Assembly: GCF_052857255.1 (NCBI RefSeq)
Contig: NC_135497.1
Coordinates: forward strand, 543,234,207 to 543,298,206
Length of the DNA: 64,000 nt
Reading direction: 5' to 3'
From: Amblyomma americanum
Lineage: Eukaryota; Arthropoda; Arachnida; Ixodida; Ixodidae
Shown: piece after piece, positions 12,600 to 23,961 of the stretch
How positions within the stretch are numbered: position 1 is the first letter of the stretch
How the letters are laid out: each line of letters starts with the position of its first letter
Program-made: the position numbers and the translations under genes
Notes under the pieces: model-generated
Databases searched by the model: none
The model's input: the letters and a program-made list of their open reading frames with translations, nothing else
What the model was told of the DNA's origin: nothing

Positions 12600-12825
12600 A
12601 AACACAACAACAAAAAATACAACAAGAAACAAACCTGTCGTATAATGGGACCTCGTTGTCTTGTAATGTTCTGTAGTTTGTAGTATTGTGTTGTTCTTTG
12701 TCGTGTTGCTGTTTGTCGTGTTGTTTGGCGTGTTGTAGTTTGTCGTGTTGTAGTTCGTCGTGTTATAGTTTGCCGTGTTGTTACTTGTCGTACTGTTGTT
12801 TATCTTGATGGGTAGTTTGTAGTTA
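12600..12825. repeat. TTGT/GTGTTGTAG minisatellite
   Basis: Degenerate tandem units close to gtttgtcgtgttgta (15 bp) run across 12660-12800, with flanking acaacaaaaaatacaac on the left. The minus-strand frame through it reads as an Asn/Thr repeat (NTTNYNTTNYNT), an artefact of the repeat. Confidence 0.8.
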
Positions 12826-12829
12826 TGTC

Positions 12830-14095
12830 TTATGCAGCAGTATGGAGCCCACAAAATCCTGTTGCGCACTGTCTCTCACCCTCATATCACCTTGCATTGA
12901 GTGCTGTTATGCCATGCATATTAAAACGGTACTGTTTAGGTTGTTCTCTCAAAAATTCCGGCTTCTTTTTCACAAAAATCCTAAGTCGGTCGAAAGAGGT
13001 CACATGACACTGCGACGTCATCCGACATGTCCACTGTGCGCTGTGAGCAACCTTCCCCCCATGGTACATGGCAATGAAAGAAATTCAAATAAATGCAACG
13101 CAATTCCCACTTTAAGCTATCACGGGGCTACACATGAGAAATAATGGAAGCTCCGGGAAGAGCAACCTGGTCTCGGAAGCCAAACTGTTGGCTGAGCCAC
13201 ATACCTAGGCACTGGCGCACTGCTCAACCACTGCACCATTGTGCCAGCAGTGGTGCGAAGACTCCCCACAACCTATGAATTCGATTGAGAGGGCTGTGAC
13301 GTCATCGACACCTTGTGACCACAAGTCTCGACTTATCATTGAGCACTGCCAAATTTGAAGATCTGAGGAACACTAAAGCTTCCAATATCTACAAAATTTA
13401 GAAAGTAGGCACACTCCAGAAAATGAATTATGGTGGATAAGTGGTTCGGATCAGTACAATTATATACAATTCAATGCAATGTACTCATACATTCTAGAAG
13501 GTGACAACTGATGCATGCTATATAATTGCAATGGAACAGATTCCAACCAGATGCTTGGTAGGAACATCGCAAAAACGCGCTAAATGTGAACACCATTGCA
13601 GGCAACCTAAATGCTATCGCATTTTCTTCTATAACAGTGTGATAAAGACCCTCAATTTTATGGGGAACTTTTCTCTTTGTGCACTGTGCTGCAGCAGACT
13701 TATGGTTTAGTAAATCATGCAAAAGGCAGCCTCAAAACTGCCTTAGCACCAAAAGGATGACACGCATGGAAGGAGCTACTTAGCATTCGATGATATATTT
13801 GATGATGATGGTTGCGCTGCCTTGAATGCACATCTTGTGAGCCTGCATAGGACATAATATTTGATAAGTAAATTCAGTTGCTGGGTACACACAATAACTA
13901 TTGCTACAACACATGTACTGGTGCTAGTAAAGTCAAACCACATTATAACGAGCACAGATATAGTGAACTGACAGATAAAAAGAAGACCACACGAGAGCAT
14001 CGAGGTCACCAAAACAGCTCACATCACCAGCCCATACGTCAAAGGCGCAAGTGAAATGCTGGCCCGCGTATTTATTTAACAAGAAATACAGATTC
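12830..14095. other. Unassigned, with a possible tRNA-derived SINE fragment
   Basis: No gene is visible. On the minus strand 13245-13150 reads like a tRNA-type SINE head (ggcacaatggtgcagtggtt, then a degenerate B-box region), but the body is not recognisable. The rest is AT-rich. Confidence 0.35.
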
Positions 14096-14099
14096 GTCA

Positions 14100-14425
14100 C
14101 ATAATGCCAACCCTTAAGCGCTTCATGCCTTACTGGAAACACCGTGCACCAAAAAACGACCATCCGGCATCGTCTACAAAAAAAAAATCCTGTGCTGACT
14201 CTCCTGCCAGCTACATTGGCAAAACAAAGAATTTTCCTCAAAGGCTTCATCAGCATAGGAACCATGCTCGGAGCTATGACAGAGCAAAGTGCAATCATAG
14301 AGCATTCTGAACAGTTGGACCATTGCATTGTCTTTGAGCAAGTTAAGGTTAACACTGAACCCCACCTATTCAAGGGACGGCTTATAGGATCCTGGCACAT
14401 TCAAAACACTTTTGAAACGTAAATC
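14100..14425 (+). pseudogene. Penelope-like element GIY-YIG endonuclease relic
   Basis: Frame 1 reads SYIGKTKNFPQRLHQHRNHA, the GIY-YIG core strand and the downstream conserved Arg/His residues, then shifts frame near 14290 into EHSEQLDHCIVFEQVKV and FKGRLIGSWHIQ. Those match the C-terminal part of Penelope endonucleases, where an H-x-I-D-F-like motif and an E-S-x-x-I-Q helix follow. At least one frameshift, and no RT upstream, so only a 3' fragment survives. Orientation is opposite to the BEN gene. Confidence 0.75.
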
Positions 14426-14429
14426 ACCA

Positions 14430-15149
14430 GCATGTGCCTGATCTGCACGACATCACAAAGCCCGCCTCTCGCTGGCTCATGAAAAGGCAGTGATCGCACA
14501 AAAACTCATCTCATATTGCATTCGCCCCTCTCTGGGGACGGCATTGGTCTTTTGTGGACATGGACACTGACTAAAGTGACTTGCACGATGAACCCCCAAA
14601 CATAGCTCTCGCAAGTAGGTTAAAAAAGCAGCACGTCTCTACCTCCAAACCTAGTCAGTCCTGAAGGAGCAGAAACATCGGTTCCTCCAAAAAGAAATCA
14701 GTTGAGCTGCTCCAGAAATCAATACTGCGAGTGCTTTGAAGCCCAAAATACCTTTCCATGTTGCATTACTTAAAGCGCACACAAATGTATATGCTTGCAT
14801 ACCACCAGGCAAAACATTACATGCCAACAAGATGCATACTTAAATTCACCTTAATGATTTCTAAAATGGGTTGAGGAACACCCCCGCCACCCCGTATCTT
14901 GGCATTCAGCTCCAATATTAAATGCGTAAAGAAAAGGTGGTGCATGAGGTATGAAATGGCGTAGAGGCTTGAGGAACCCCACAGAGCACTCCAAGGACAC
15001 AATGAAGGTTGGAAACTGCAAAAACCAGACAACACGAGAGGAAACTAGGGCAGAGCACCTGTTGTTCCTGATGAGAACAACTGGGGCTCCGGAGCCCTGG
15101 GGGTTCGGCAGAAGCCAGTTGGAGAGCCCCTGGTATGAACCGTACGGCA
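14430..15149. other. Probable 3' UTR/flank of the BEN gene
   Basis: This lies immediately downstream (minus strand) of the BEN stop codon. Open frames here are shadows. Minus-strand polyadenylation-like TTTATT sites lie further down, near 14070. Confidence 0.4.
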
Positions 15150-15262
15150 TTAGCGCCGCAGATCAGCACAATTTTGTGCCAAGTATCCCAGAAGCTGCTT
15201 GTGGCGTTTTGCAAGCTTCTCCTCGGGGCACCCTTTATACTTGAGGAAGTGAGCAAAGGCAG
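15150..15262 (-). CDS. BEN-domain gene, last exon
   Basis: The acceptor ggtttattttttttcgtttag precedes 15262. One base carried from the previous exon completes TCT, and the frame then reads SAFAHFLKYKGCPEEKLAKR and HKQLLGYLAQNCADLRR before TAA at 15150-15152. The exon is 113 nt, exactly consistent with the phase-1 donor at 15835. BEN domains end in a helix where a short acidic/basic segment precedes the last amphipathic helix, and this fits that ending. Its role would be DNA binding or chromatin-associated repression in the nucleus, as known for BEN proteins in insects and vertebrates. Confidence in the exon is good because splice sites, phase, composition and stop agree. Confidence 0.75.
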
Positions 15263-15834
15263 CTAAACGAAAAAAAATAAACCAAGTAAATGACAAACCT
15301 CTATGCTGAAGACACGTTCCGGTCTATGTGCATATTATTTATGGCAGTATTTAGCCTCTTTCTATATTTAGTAACAGTAGGGGCTGCATCACAAGAGAAG
15401 ATGAACTGGTTTATATTTCGCACTTAGGCTGACCAGAAATGTATGTGAAACAAAAGTGCAAAGCAGAGCACCTGCGATAAATTTGTTACACTCTGGTAGG
15501 CTACAAAATCAGCTTTAATATATATTATGTACACCACGGAACAACTGAAAAGCGAACACATAATCATAAATTTTAACTAATACAAAAATTTTACAGATGA
15601 GATGAAATAACAATTCCACTCATCACTTTACACAACAGAAGTAGGAATAAAGTGCACTATTATCTCAATTTTGATTGAAATCTTATCGTTTCGCTGCTCA
15701 GGTCTCAGCACTCCTATTTGTCATTGACACTGATTGTACTTTTGTGCTGCATGTTTTATGTCTAAAGTGTTCGTCAACCTACAGCTGTGGAACGAAATCA
15801 AAGATAATCATAACAGACTGCTGCATATACTCAC
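15263..15834 (-). other. Intron between the last two BEN exons
   Basis: A 572-bp intron with a strong donor (gtgagt) at 15834 and a polypyrimidine-tract acceptor at 15263. AT-rich; nothing else seen. Confidence 0.6.
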
Positions 15835-16057
15835 AGGACATTCCCACCAACTTCATTGGTGAAATAGGCGGATGCACCATCGTCTTGCCCTGTTCAATGT
15901 CTTTATTATTTTGCTTCCCAAAGACGCTGAGTTTTGAAAGGACCCCTACACCCCAGAAGTCAACAGCGAGGCGCTTGCAAAATGCAGCGTCTGTGGTCTG
16001 CATCATCAGTGCCGCCCACACGTCTGCACTCACGTGCACACCATTCCCGAGCTGCAC
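15835..16057 (-). CDS. BEN-domain gene, penultimate exon (core of BEN domain)
   Basis: Acceptor catttgaaccatttgcag before 16057; donor tcct|gtgagt after 15835; 223 nt, entering in phase 0 and leaving in phase 1. The translation has the order of a BEN domain: VQLGNGVHVSADVWAALM (the L-G-x-G-V start and first helix), then AFCKRLAVDFWGVGVLSKLS (second and third helices with the aromatic/Gly turn), then SVFGKQNN (the G-K/R-x-x-N motif) and a proline-rich linker PPISPMKLVGMS. BEN proteins bind DNA or chromatin complexes. The exon joins in frame to 15262-15150. Upstream partner: the 43229-43317 exon leaves in phase 0 and would join as KVEK-VQLGNG. Recognition is by motif pattern, not by a search. 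Confidence 0.75.
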
Positions 16058-17225
16058 CTGCAAATGGTTCAAATGACACCAAAAAATGAAAAGGGCAAAA
16101 TAAACATTTGGTCAAACACTAGTGGTACTTAGATGTTCGATGTAATTTTACACAAGCCACAAGTACTGTTGAATGCCATACAATATCCAAAATTACAGGC
16201 TCACATTGCTCGTAGAGCTTCATTTAAAATACTCAACAATCCACATAACATTCACCTTTCTAATGCTCTTGAGGGAGTTCAAATGAGGTCAGAGGATTAA
16301 AATGCTTGAGTTACTCGCATGTTAAATTTTTTTAACAATCATAGTCTTATCTACCTTACCTAAATCTGCCATCACACTATCAAAATATTATTCCACATTT
16401 CGTCAGGAAGCACAAGTTTGAGCACTAGCTACACGCATATCATACTGGACTACAAAACAATTAAAACCTTCATGCCCCCACATCAGTACCACCATATTTT
16501 CAAACGTAATTCTTCCGGAAGTGTTCGCTACGCACCTTGCTCAATTACTGCTGCCCTTCCCCCGCAGGCAAAATCAAGACAGCTAAGCAAGGCTCTTAAA
16601 TTTATAAAAAAGCATCACTACAGCTACCCTTCACGCTTCCATACATACGCAGCATCCTATACAGAACATACCTTCCCTTGCTGCCAAGCCCTCAGCCTAC
16701 ACCAGAAGGGACAAATCATCCCCATGCTTAACTCACCAGCTAGAAAGTGGTCACACTCCCATGCCTCAAATGCACCTATCTCTATTAAATGCATACCCAA
16801 TCAAAACAACAATTTTTCTTAACTTAGTCTAAGGCCACCACTCACAATGCATGCCCCTACATACTACCCTCCCCCTACCATCCACACTCTAGAGGTCCCC
16901 AAAATCACAGAGGCCAACGCATACCCGCCCTAAACACAAACCCACACTGAAATTCCCTCTGTACACCTAATGCTACCAATAGATTGGTTGCAGATGCCAC
17001 ATTCGCGCCACTGGCTTCCCTGTACTAATCTGCACCGAGTGCTGGGTTCCCACCGACAAGCTGGCTCCAGCAATAGATGTGTTAAGGGCTTGTAAGCATA
17101 CTGAGCGGATTCATTGAAGAACTTACAGCCCACAAGGCAGTACAAACAAGAGTGACATACACAACCCTTAACTCACAAACTTTTATCAAAGTAAGACAAA
17201 GGAAGAAACATCGCACACCAATTGT
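16058..17225. other. Intronic; C-rich open frame not called
   Basis: Within the BEN gene's large intron. A 134-codon plus-strand open frame at 16418-16822 (Ser/His/Tyr-rich, pyrimidine-biased codons) has no motif and is probably composition-driven. No other feature seen. Confidence 0.4.
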
Positions 17226-17470
17226 GCTGGTTCGTGGTTTATGGAGTTTTAACGTCCCAAAGCGATTTAGGCTATGAGGAACGCTGTAGCGGAGAGCTCC
17301 AGGAAATTTTGACCACCTGGGGTTTTTCAATGCACACTGACATTGGACAGTACACAAGCCTCTAGCATTTCACCTGCACCAACATGCGACAGCCGCAACT
17401 AGGATCAAATCGAGTTCTTTCGGGTCAGCAGCCGAGCATGATAAGCACTAAGCCACCACAACGGCTCAAT
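17226..17470 (-). mobile_element. tRNA-derived SINE, second subfamily, diverged
   Basis: On the minus strand the head (ggtggcttagtgcttatcat ... tttgatcctag) and the body (ccccaggtggtcaaaatttc) are recognisable, ending in the tail tcgctttgggacgttaaa. It shares the core of Ruka but has this different tail. Many substitutions; an old copy. Confidence 0.75.
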
Positions 17471-17825
17471 TGGGCATGCAACAAAGCATCTCATGAGCAA
17501 GGAAAGATGCTGTGTACACAAAATTTACAAGCAAGCAAAACGGATAACAAGATTGAAACAAAAAGGCCTCATGATTGCAAGAAAAACCTCTAAAAAAAGC
17601 AAAAGATAAGTTCGTTTATGTCAACAGCAAGTGAAGGTTTTCTGACAAGATTGACTGGCTTACGAAATACGGTATACACTTAAAGAATCTCTTACTCATA
17701 TTGAGATCGATTTTTAAAGAACAGAGAAGTATATTTAAAAGAAGGAAGATCTTTAAAAGTTTCACAGTGCACTGCTAGATGCAAGGACTGGGTGTTCGAA
17801 ATACACGATTTGTGCTCTTCAAGTG

Positions 17826-17936
17826 TCTGGTTTATGGTTTATGGGGGTTTAGTGTCCCAAAGTGACTCAGGCTATGAGGGACGCCATTGTAAAAGGCTCC
17901 GGAAATTTGACTGACATCGCAGAGTACCTGGGCCTT
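17826..17936 (-). mobile_element. SINE second subfamily, 3' fragment
   Basis: Only the 3' half (tcactttgggacactaaa tail and part of the core) is present; the tRNA head is missing, as in a 5'-truncated insertion. Confidence 0.7.
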
Positions 17937-19070
17937 CAAACGACCACTTCAATACCATAACATACTGTGCGTGCAAGGTGAACAATTAACACAATGTTCC
18001 TTGTTTTAAGAATACTGTGCTGCCAAAGCATCGCGTGCAAGTTGAGCACTTCAAAGCTTATCATATATAAAAGGCAAGTTAATCTTGATTCAACTAGCCT
18101 TTACCGGCTCTTCAGGCATATAATTTAGCTTTTTTGCAGGTGCCTATTGAAATCATGAGGCCTTTTTGCAATCTTCATTGTTTCGCTATCCTGCAACGCT
18201 GTTGATAGCCTGTTTTGCTGTTTTCCTAGCCTGCGCATGCACTGTTCTTTGCTTTTCAGGCGCCTTGTGACATGCACAATTCGCATGATTTGTTCCTCTG
18301 CATTACTCTGAATAAAGTTCAGTCATCAGTTCAGTTTTGTGTATGTCACTTCCTTCACCCTGTATAGTGCCCTGTCAGATCTTCATATGGATTCGTACCA
18401 ACTAGCCTAACTTGCCCTCCACCATTCTACAATACCGTGCAGTAATATGGTAGACTGATGTTTCTTACACTGTAAGAACTTCAAAAATGTCCGAAAAATC
18501 AAATTTAACTGAAAAAATCGCTGATTGCCAATATGCTGTAGAAAGCCGTCACTTGTTTTCTGCACAATCTCAAGGTCCTCACGACCAAATTTCGCCTCGT
18601 TTCATGTGCACAGATGACAGGTGGTGACCGCTTTCACAAGCTTGAGGTCTGTTCGATTAGCCTGCACTCCCTGCACCATTTTTTGTAAAGTTCCGGGGCG
18701 GTGCCGCGAGCGTGCCACGCCAGTTCCAGCAGTTCAAGTGAATCTTGGCACTGGCTGCTTCCGAAATCAATGGTCGAGTGCAGGCCTGGTCGTTCTCTAG
18801 CCTTGGTGACGCCACCAAATGGCAGCCAGCAGCGTGGCGCCCATATCAATGGCCGCCAACATCGCGAACCGCGTGAAGAATTTTCTAACAGCACATTGCA
18901 GTGAAGTATTGCCCTGAATCAGCCTCGATGCAGCCTCGCAGCAGCAAAACGCACGTGTGTTGTTTTACTGAACACGACTGAGGTGTGCGCGCGCCGAATT
19001 TCATGTTAAGCGATTGTTGCAACAACGTATATCATGCCGCATGCACGTGTTTTCATTTTAGTTAGCATAA
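17937..19070. other. Intronic, with a GC-rich patch
   Basis: Mostly AT-rich. 18640-18910 is GC-rich with a minus-strand open frame of 86 codons lacking motifs. A plus-strand gaataaagttcag signal near 18310 could be the 3' end of an old retroelement. No gene is supported. Confidence 0.35.
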
Positions 19071-19074
19071 CCGG

Positions 19075-19420
19075 CCTCGAGTACTAATTTAACTTTATTA
19101 TTACAAAGGAAAGACGCCGGTATCGGGTCCGTCAAGAGAAGCAAGGTGCCGGCATGGGCCGCCGTCCCCACCTCCGTCGCCACCTTCTCGTCTGGCCAAT
19201 CACCTTCTATAAGAATCGGCCGGCCCATGTGGGGCACCGTTCACATCGACGAGTGGAATAATTTAGGTATCTCCGCCGTGTTCAGAATTTTGTGTTGGCT
19301 ATATGCTGCTGCCTTGTACGGGCATCAGGCACCCTCAAGCTGCCAATGGCAGCTTTTTTGCCTGATGACCCCCAACGAGTCGTTGGAAATAAAGTTTTGA
19401 ATTTGAAAATTTGAAAGCGC
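19075..19420 (+). mobile_element. Possible 3' end of a non-LTR retroelement
   Basis: A CG-richer block ends with gttggaaataaagttttgaa and then a short repeated tail (tttgaaaatttgaaa), as LINE or SINE 3' ends often do. There is no coding domain and no duplication was identified, so this is tentative. Confidence 0.35.
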
Positions 19421-20259
19421 AAGCCATCATTGCGCAAGCAGTCGTCTGCTTCCATGGCGGCTGCAGCTTCCCCATTTTGGCACCGACATCTGAAGAGGTG
19501 CACAGTTTTCCTGAACTTTCCTGAGCTAGACCGGCACGTCTGCACTTTTTTGAAACAAATGGCATCTTGCACCGCTTAAATGAAAGACGAAGTGGAGCAC
19601 CGTGAGAACTAGTTCACATAGTGCAGGCGAATTGATCGAACCTTTGGCCTGGCTGGCTGCCTGTCGTGGGCATGTCGCTGACAAACTCACAGGTAGAAAC
19701 AAAGTCTAGACAAGAAAGCAAACATGCCACTGCGCAAACTGCGTGGCACCCACATCACAAAAGCACCAGAACAAGTACGAAAAGATGGTGAAATAATAAG
19801 AACCAACCAACAGCCGAAGCAAGCCACAATCGGAGTTGGCCATCATAATTAGCCCTAGTGATTAGAGCCAAAATTAGTACCATATCCGGCGATATGCATT
19901 CTGCAGTGGATTGCATATAATGACAAGAGTCTTGCCTGTCATTGAAACTAAGTTGTTTACAGTTTTAGGATAGAAAAGTCAAGGTTACGGTGTTTTTCCG
20001 TTGGTGCACTGACCTCGCTTTGAAATTTACCACCGTTTTCTTCCGAACTCGCAGTCAACGTTAAGCTATACGCCTCCCATTAGCTTCCCTGCTACCTCTT
20101 TCTGTATTCGGAACGAAAAACTAGGCATAGATGAGTTCCACAAACTCTGACTACTGTTCAAGTTGGTGCGGCGGGCGACGTTCAAAACCACTATGAATTC
20201 ACAAACATGCTGGCACAATGTTCTGCAAAAGCACCGAAGTTTGGGCCAGTTGGTAATGA
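19421..20259. other. Intronic, nothing recognised
   Basis: No gene, domain or repeat unit recognised between the retroelement-like tail and the Penelope element. Confidence 0.4.
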
Positions 20260-20760
20260 TCCATCTTGAGAAAACGAAGCAGCACGAAAAAACGGGGACG
20301 AAAAAGACACACATACGACAGGACGAATGCTGCACTTCCAACTGATTTTTATTGAGAATACCAAGCTTAAGTACAGCGCTACTATCGCCTCGTGGCAATC
20401 AACCGCAATGATTCAAAAACGCCATTTCGTTATTAAGAAGAGACAAGGAAGCGGTGCTGACACACTGACCACCTGCTTTTCTAATGTGATATGCTTCAAT
20501 AATCTCTCTTTCCATCCGATCTCTTCCACGCCCAAGAATTTTAGCTTTTCGAAACATGGGTTTACACTTACAATCCCGGCAGTGGATAGCAAGATGGCCA
20601 CTTTTCCCTTCTTTCACCAGATTATAATGCTCCCTAGCTCTCTCATTAAAACAGCGTCCCGTTTGACCAATGTACACTCTATTGCAAGTAAGCGGAATGC
20701 TGTACACTACCTTAGTAGTGCAACGGGTGAATACAAGTTGGTGGTTTATAGTGCAAATCG
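20260..20760. repeat. Left arm of the Penelope inverted repeat
   Basis: Reverse complement of 21777-22276 with few mismatches; contains the endonuclease 3' end and the 3' UTR. Confidence 0.88.
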
Positions 20761-21955
20761 TCCTTTTCTTACTAATCATCATTGGGCAAACTCTTGATAG
20801 CTTGCTTGGGGCGGAGAAGAGCACGTTAACACCGTATCTGTTTCCAACTTTCTTAAGATTATGAGAAACTCTGTGAAGATATGGAATTACTTGAGTTGGC
20901 AGCCACTGGTCCTGCTTATCTGTCTTTTTGATGCACTTTTTTATTTGTAGCAGCGTCTCTGCAACAGCTGTCAATAAATCTGGAGGAAAGCCTGACATGC
21001 GCAATCGCTCAGTTTGCATTTGGACACTTTCAAACATTTGATGATGACATGACTTTTTCAAAGCGGAATTGAGGCAATTCATGGCTATTGCTCTTTTGAT
21101 TATTTTTGAATAAGCACTACTGTAAGGGAGGAGTGCCTTTTGTGGCCTAGGATTGTACATCCAGCATATATGCCCTTCCAAGAAATGAATTCTCAAGTCA
21201 AGGAACTGTATACAGTTTCCACTAGGGAGTTCAAAGGTAAAATTTAAGCCTTTTGCAACCGTTTTGAACGATGCGAGAACATCAGCAACAGCTTCGTCAA
21301 TAGATAAAACATGCGGCTTGTCCATTATCACCAAATAATCGTCAACATATCTAAAAATGCGTAGATTAGGAAGTAAGCTATGCAAGCTTTTGTCAATGCA
21401 GGAAAGAAAAATGTCAGAAAGAACGGGAGCTACACACGACCCGATGCATATTCCTGCTTTTTGTGTGTAAAACCGGTTGTTAAAATTAATGGCAGTTGAC
21501 TGTAGATAAAACTCTAAAAGGCCTAAGAAACGGTCGATGTTCACACCCGCCCTGTTTTGAAAAGGCACTTCTCCCGAATCCTCAATTACGGATCTAACCG
21601 CCTTAAACTGTTCTTTGTGGGGTATGGAGTAATACAGATCTTCTATGTCAATGGAGAACCCGAAGGTGGCTGGTGAAGTCATGCTGAGCCCTTGCTTCAG
21701 TTCTTCGGCTAACTTGTGAGAGCTTCTAACAAGGAAGGGGTCTTCAATCCGATAGTGCAAATCGGCCTTCAAAGGCCGATTTGCACTATAAACCACCAAC
21801 TTGTATTCACCCGTTGCACTACTAAGGTAGTGTACAGCATTCCGCTCACTTGCAATAGAGTGTACATTGGTCAAACGGGACGCTGTTTTAATGAGAGAGC
21901 TAGGGAGCATTATAATCTGGTGAAAGAAGGGAAAAGTGGCCATATTGCTATCCAC
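20399..21955 (-). CDS. Penelope-like reverse transcriptase/GIY-YIG endonuclease
   Basis: A 518-codon frame without stops. In order: an N-terminal piece that derives from the inverted arm (antisense of the endonuclease, about residues 1-60), then KADLHYRIEDPFLVRSS, the usual start of the conserved part; RT motifs with FSIDIEDLYYSIP (first catalytic Asp region), AGICIGSCVAPVLSDIFL, and the catalytic FRYVDDYLVI near residue 205; then a linker; then the GIY-YIG nuclease with VVYSIPLTCNRVYIGQTG, an Arg/His helix (NERAREHYN) and a CRDCKCKP cysteine cluster. The RT synthesises cDNA at a nick made by the nuclease. The core is intact but its 5' part is missing, replaced by the fold-back arm. Confidence 0.88.
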   Translation of the reverse strand: MDSNMATFPFFHQIIMLPSSLIKTASRLTNVHSIASERNAVHYLSSATGEYKLVVYSANRPLKADLHYRIEDPFLVRSSHKLAEELKQGLSMTSPATFGFSIDIEDLYYSIPHKEQFKAVRSVIEDSGEVPFQNRAGVNIDRFLGLLEFYLQSTAINFNNRFYTQKAGICIGSCVAPVLSDIFLSCIDKSLHSLLPNLRIFRYVDDYLVIMDKPHVLSIDEAVADVLASFKTVAKGLNFTFELPSGNCIQFLDLRIHFLEGHICWMYNPRPQKALLPYSSAYSKIIKRAIAMNCLNSALKKSCHHQMFESVQMQTERLRMSGFPPDLLTAVAETLLQIKKCIKKTDKQDQWLPTQVIPYLHRVSHNLKKVGNRYGVNVLFSAPSKLSRVCPMMISKKRTICTINHQLVFTRCTTKVVYSIPLTCNRVYIGQTGRCFNERAREHYNLVKEGKSGHLAIHCRDCKCKPMFRKAKILGRGRDRMEREIIEAYHIRKAGGQCVSTASLSLLNNEMAFLNHCG

Positions 21956-22123
21956 TGCCGGGATTGTAAGTGTAAACCCATGTTTCGGAAAGCTAAAATT
22001 TTTGGGCGTGGAAGAGATCGGATGGAAAAGAGATTATTGAAGCATATCACATTAGAAAAGCAGGTGGTCAGTGTGTCAGCACCGCTTCCTTGTCTCTTCT
22101 TGATAACGAAATGGCGTTTTTGA
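21716..22123 (+). pseudogene. Inverted copy of the Penelope GIY-YIG endonuclease
   Basis: The plus-strand frame repeats the endonuclease C-terminus of the neighbouring element (CNRVYIGQTGRCFNERAREH and the CRDCKCKP cluster) with a few changes and a late frameshift (ending FLITKWRF rather than the parent C-terminus). It has no RT. It is the coding part of the inverted arm rather than an independent gene. Confidence 0.85.
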
Positions 22124-22276
22124 ATCATTGCGGTTGATTGCCACGAGGCGATAGTGGTGCTGTACTTAAGCTTGGTATTCTCAATAAAAATCAGTTGGAA
22201 GTGCAGCATTCGTCCTGTCGTATGTTTGTCTTTTTCGTCCCCGTTTTTTCGTGCTGCTTCGTTTTCTCAAGATGGA
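21777..22276. repeat. Right arm of the Penelope inverted repeat
   Basis: Reverse complement of 20260-20760. At its inner edge 21752-21789 an 18-bp perfect hairpin (arm atagtgcaaatcggcctt, two-base loop) marks the fold-back junction. Confidence 0.88.
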
Positions 22277-23961
22277 CAATGTTCTGACTCGCAGAATTTC
22301 AGTCTCACTATTTATGAGACTCCTTTTGAGCTTTAATTTCATTTTATTTGATCAAGTTCTCGGTCTCTCTTGCAGTTTGAAATACTGAGGTTGTGCTGTA
22401 CAAATTTTATGGCAGCTTGAGCATTGGCAGCGAGTACGAAAGGTCCGCAAATTGAGCAGTCAGTTGCGGTGTATTCGAAATTTCAGGCGCACTTATATAT
22501 TGGTTTTATGGTCCGTGTCTTGGTGCTGCGAAACAGTGCAAATAATCAAGCATGTCCAAAAAATTACGAGTCTGAACTTTCGGTCAACTGTACTACATGC
22601 ACTAAAATTCCTGCTTAGCTGATCAACCCACTCTCCTGCTATACGCAACAAAAGTTCTGGGGCTGACCTATGTTTATTATCAACTTATACATAGGAGTAT
22701 GTTGCAAACACCAAATGTGAACACTAACCTGACCATTTTAATCCGGGGTACCGAAGCCGCTTCCCACTAGAGGTACTCCAAGAGCTGAGGAAAAGTGGTT
22801 GATTCAATTCATGCTTTATACAAGGTATATTACAGCAACCAAACAAGCAAACAGGACAAGCCCCATACACGACAGTCGTCAACAGTCCTCTCATGGCCGC
22901 TCCTCCGTATTATGTTTACTTGTGTTGCTTTTACGATTCCAGCAATTTATCACTCTGAGTGCCAATTCTGAATGGTTTAAGACAAGATTTCTTGTTCCTT
23001 AACAAGATCCGTTCTTACTATGTACCCTGCCTTGGTACCTTTCCATGGGACTACACGGCTAAAGCTGCTATTCACCTTTCTTTATTAAACTGGTACATTA
23101 GCTTTCAAATAAGGTATATTGGAGTGCTGCTTTTTTTCCTGCCTCCTTTCCAAATCTAGGCAACATCTCACCATTATATTGTCACTAGCTCACACAAGCC
23201 TCACAGCTCAAAATTATAGAGCGCACTAAGTGCACTATGTAAAGTCTCGTTACGGATCTTGTTATCATGTTATTTTTGCGCCTGTATGAAAAGATTTCAT
23301 AACTTTTTAAATATTTCCGCCTGTAAATATAAGTTTTCCCCTGCTGTTCCTAGTATGCATATGCCACAGCTTCTTCCCATCTGCCAAGTTCCTTGCAATT
23401 TTTGCATTCAAAATACTCGACAGTACACAATACATCATTTATGATGTAAATGCAGTTCCTGATTTAGCATCTTTTCAGACTTTTCTCACCACATCGTCAT
23501 GGTTAATAGTTGTCAGTTCCAAGGTTTTCACAACGTATGCAGTCAGACGCGCTTAAAATGGCCATAGTTTTATGGAAAGCCCATTTACTGGAAGGTGCAC
23601 TCAAGGCTATTCTGAGCTCATATCTTTACCTTCTGTAACTACATGCTCCGAGCATTTTAAAAACACTTCAAATTACTGTACTGTGCAGCCGATTTCCCTA
23701 TTCTCAAAAAGCCAGCAATGAAACTTCACATGAGTGCCAAAGAAGGTCACAGGCCTACAAGGAGAATTAGTGCAAGCTCGGCAAAAACATCTCAAGTGGA
23801 AGGAGAAAGCCTGCTGCCCGCAGAGAGACAGCATTAACAGCAAGACTACTGCCGCTAAATGCTACATGCAGGATTGAGCTACTGAAACAGAGAAGTCATT
23901 CAGGCACTCAAGGTGGTCTGTACCTGGCGCATCATCCAATACAAATGAAATGAAAACGTAC
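22277..23961. other. Intronic, no clear gene
   Basis: AT-rich. A weak exon-like stretch on the minus strand begins after the acceptor ccacttttcctcag at about 22787, but it lacks a good donor before an in-frame stop and is not called. Confidence 0.4.

Larger units (their letters stand above)
20260..22276 (-). mobile_element. Penelope-like retroelement with inverted terminal copies
   Basis: The main body is on the minus strand and carries RT plus a GIY-YIG endonuclease. About 500 bp of its 3' end is present again, inverted, at the other side: 20260-20760 and 21777-22276 are near-identical reverse complements. The outer ends coincide exactly (tccatcttgag on both). Penelope-like elements are known for such inverted or partial-tandem arrangements. 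The two arms meet the body at a hairpin near 21752-21789. No clear target duplication was identified. Confidence 0.85.

Noticed and set aside
12558..12869. Asn/Thr-rich protein on the minus strand
   Set aside because: Translation of a degenerate minisatellite.
16418..16822. 134-codon plus-strand open frame
   Set aside because: Pyrimidine/A-biased sequence giving Ser/His/Pro-rich translation; no family or splice support, and antisense to the BEN gene intron.
22740..22790. Exon-like stretch after acceptor ccacttttcctcag
   Set aside because: In-frame stop soon after and only a poor donor (gtaccc).
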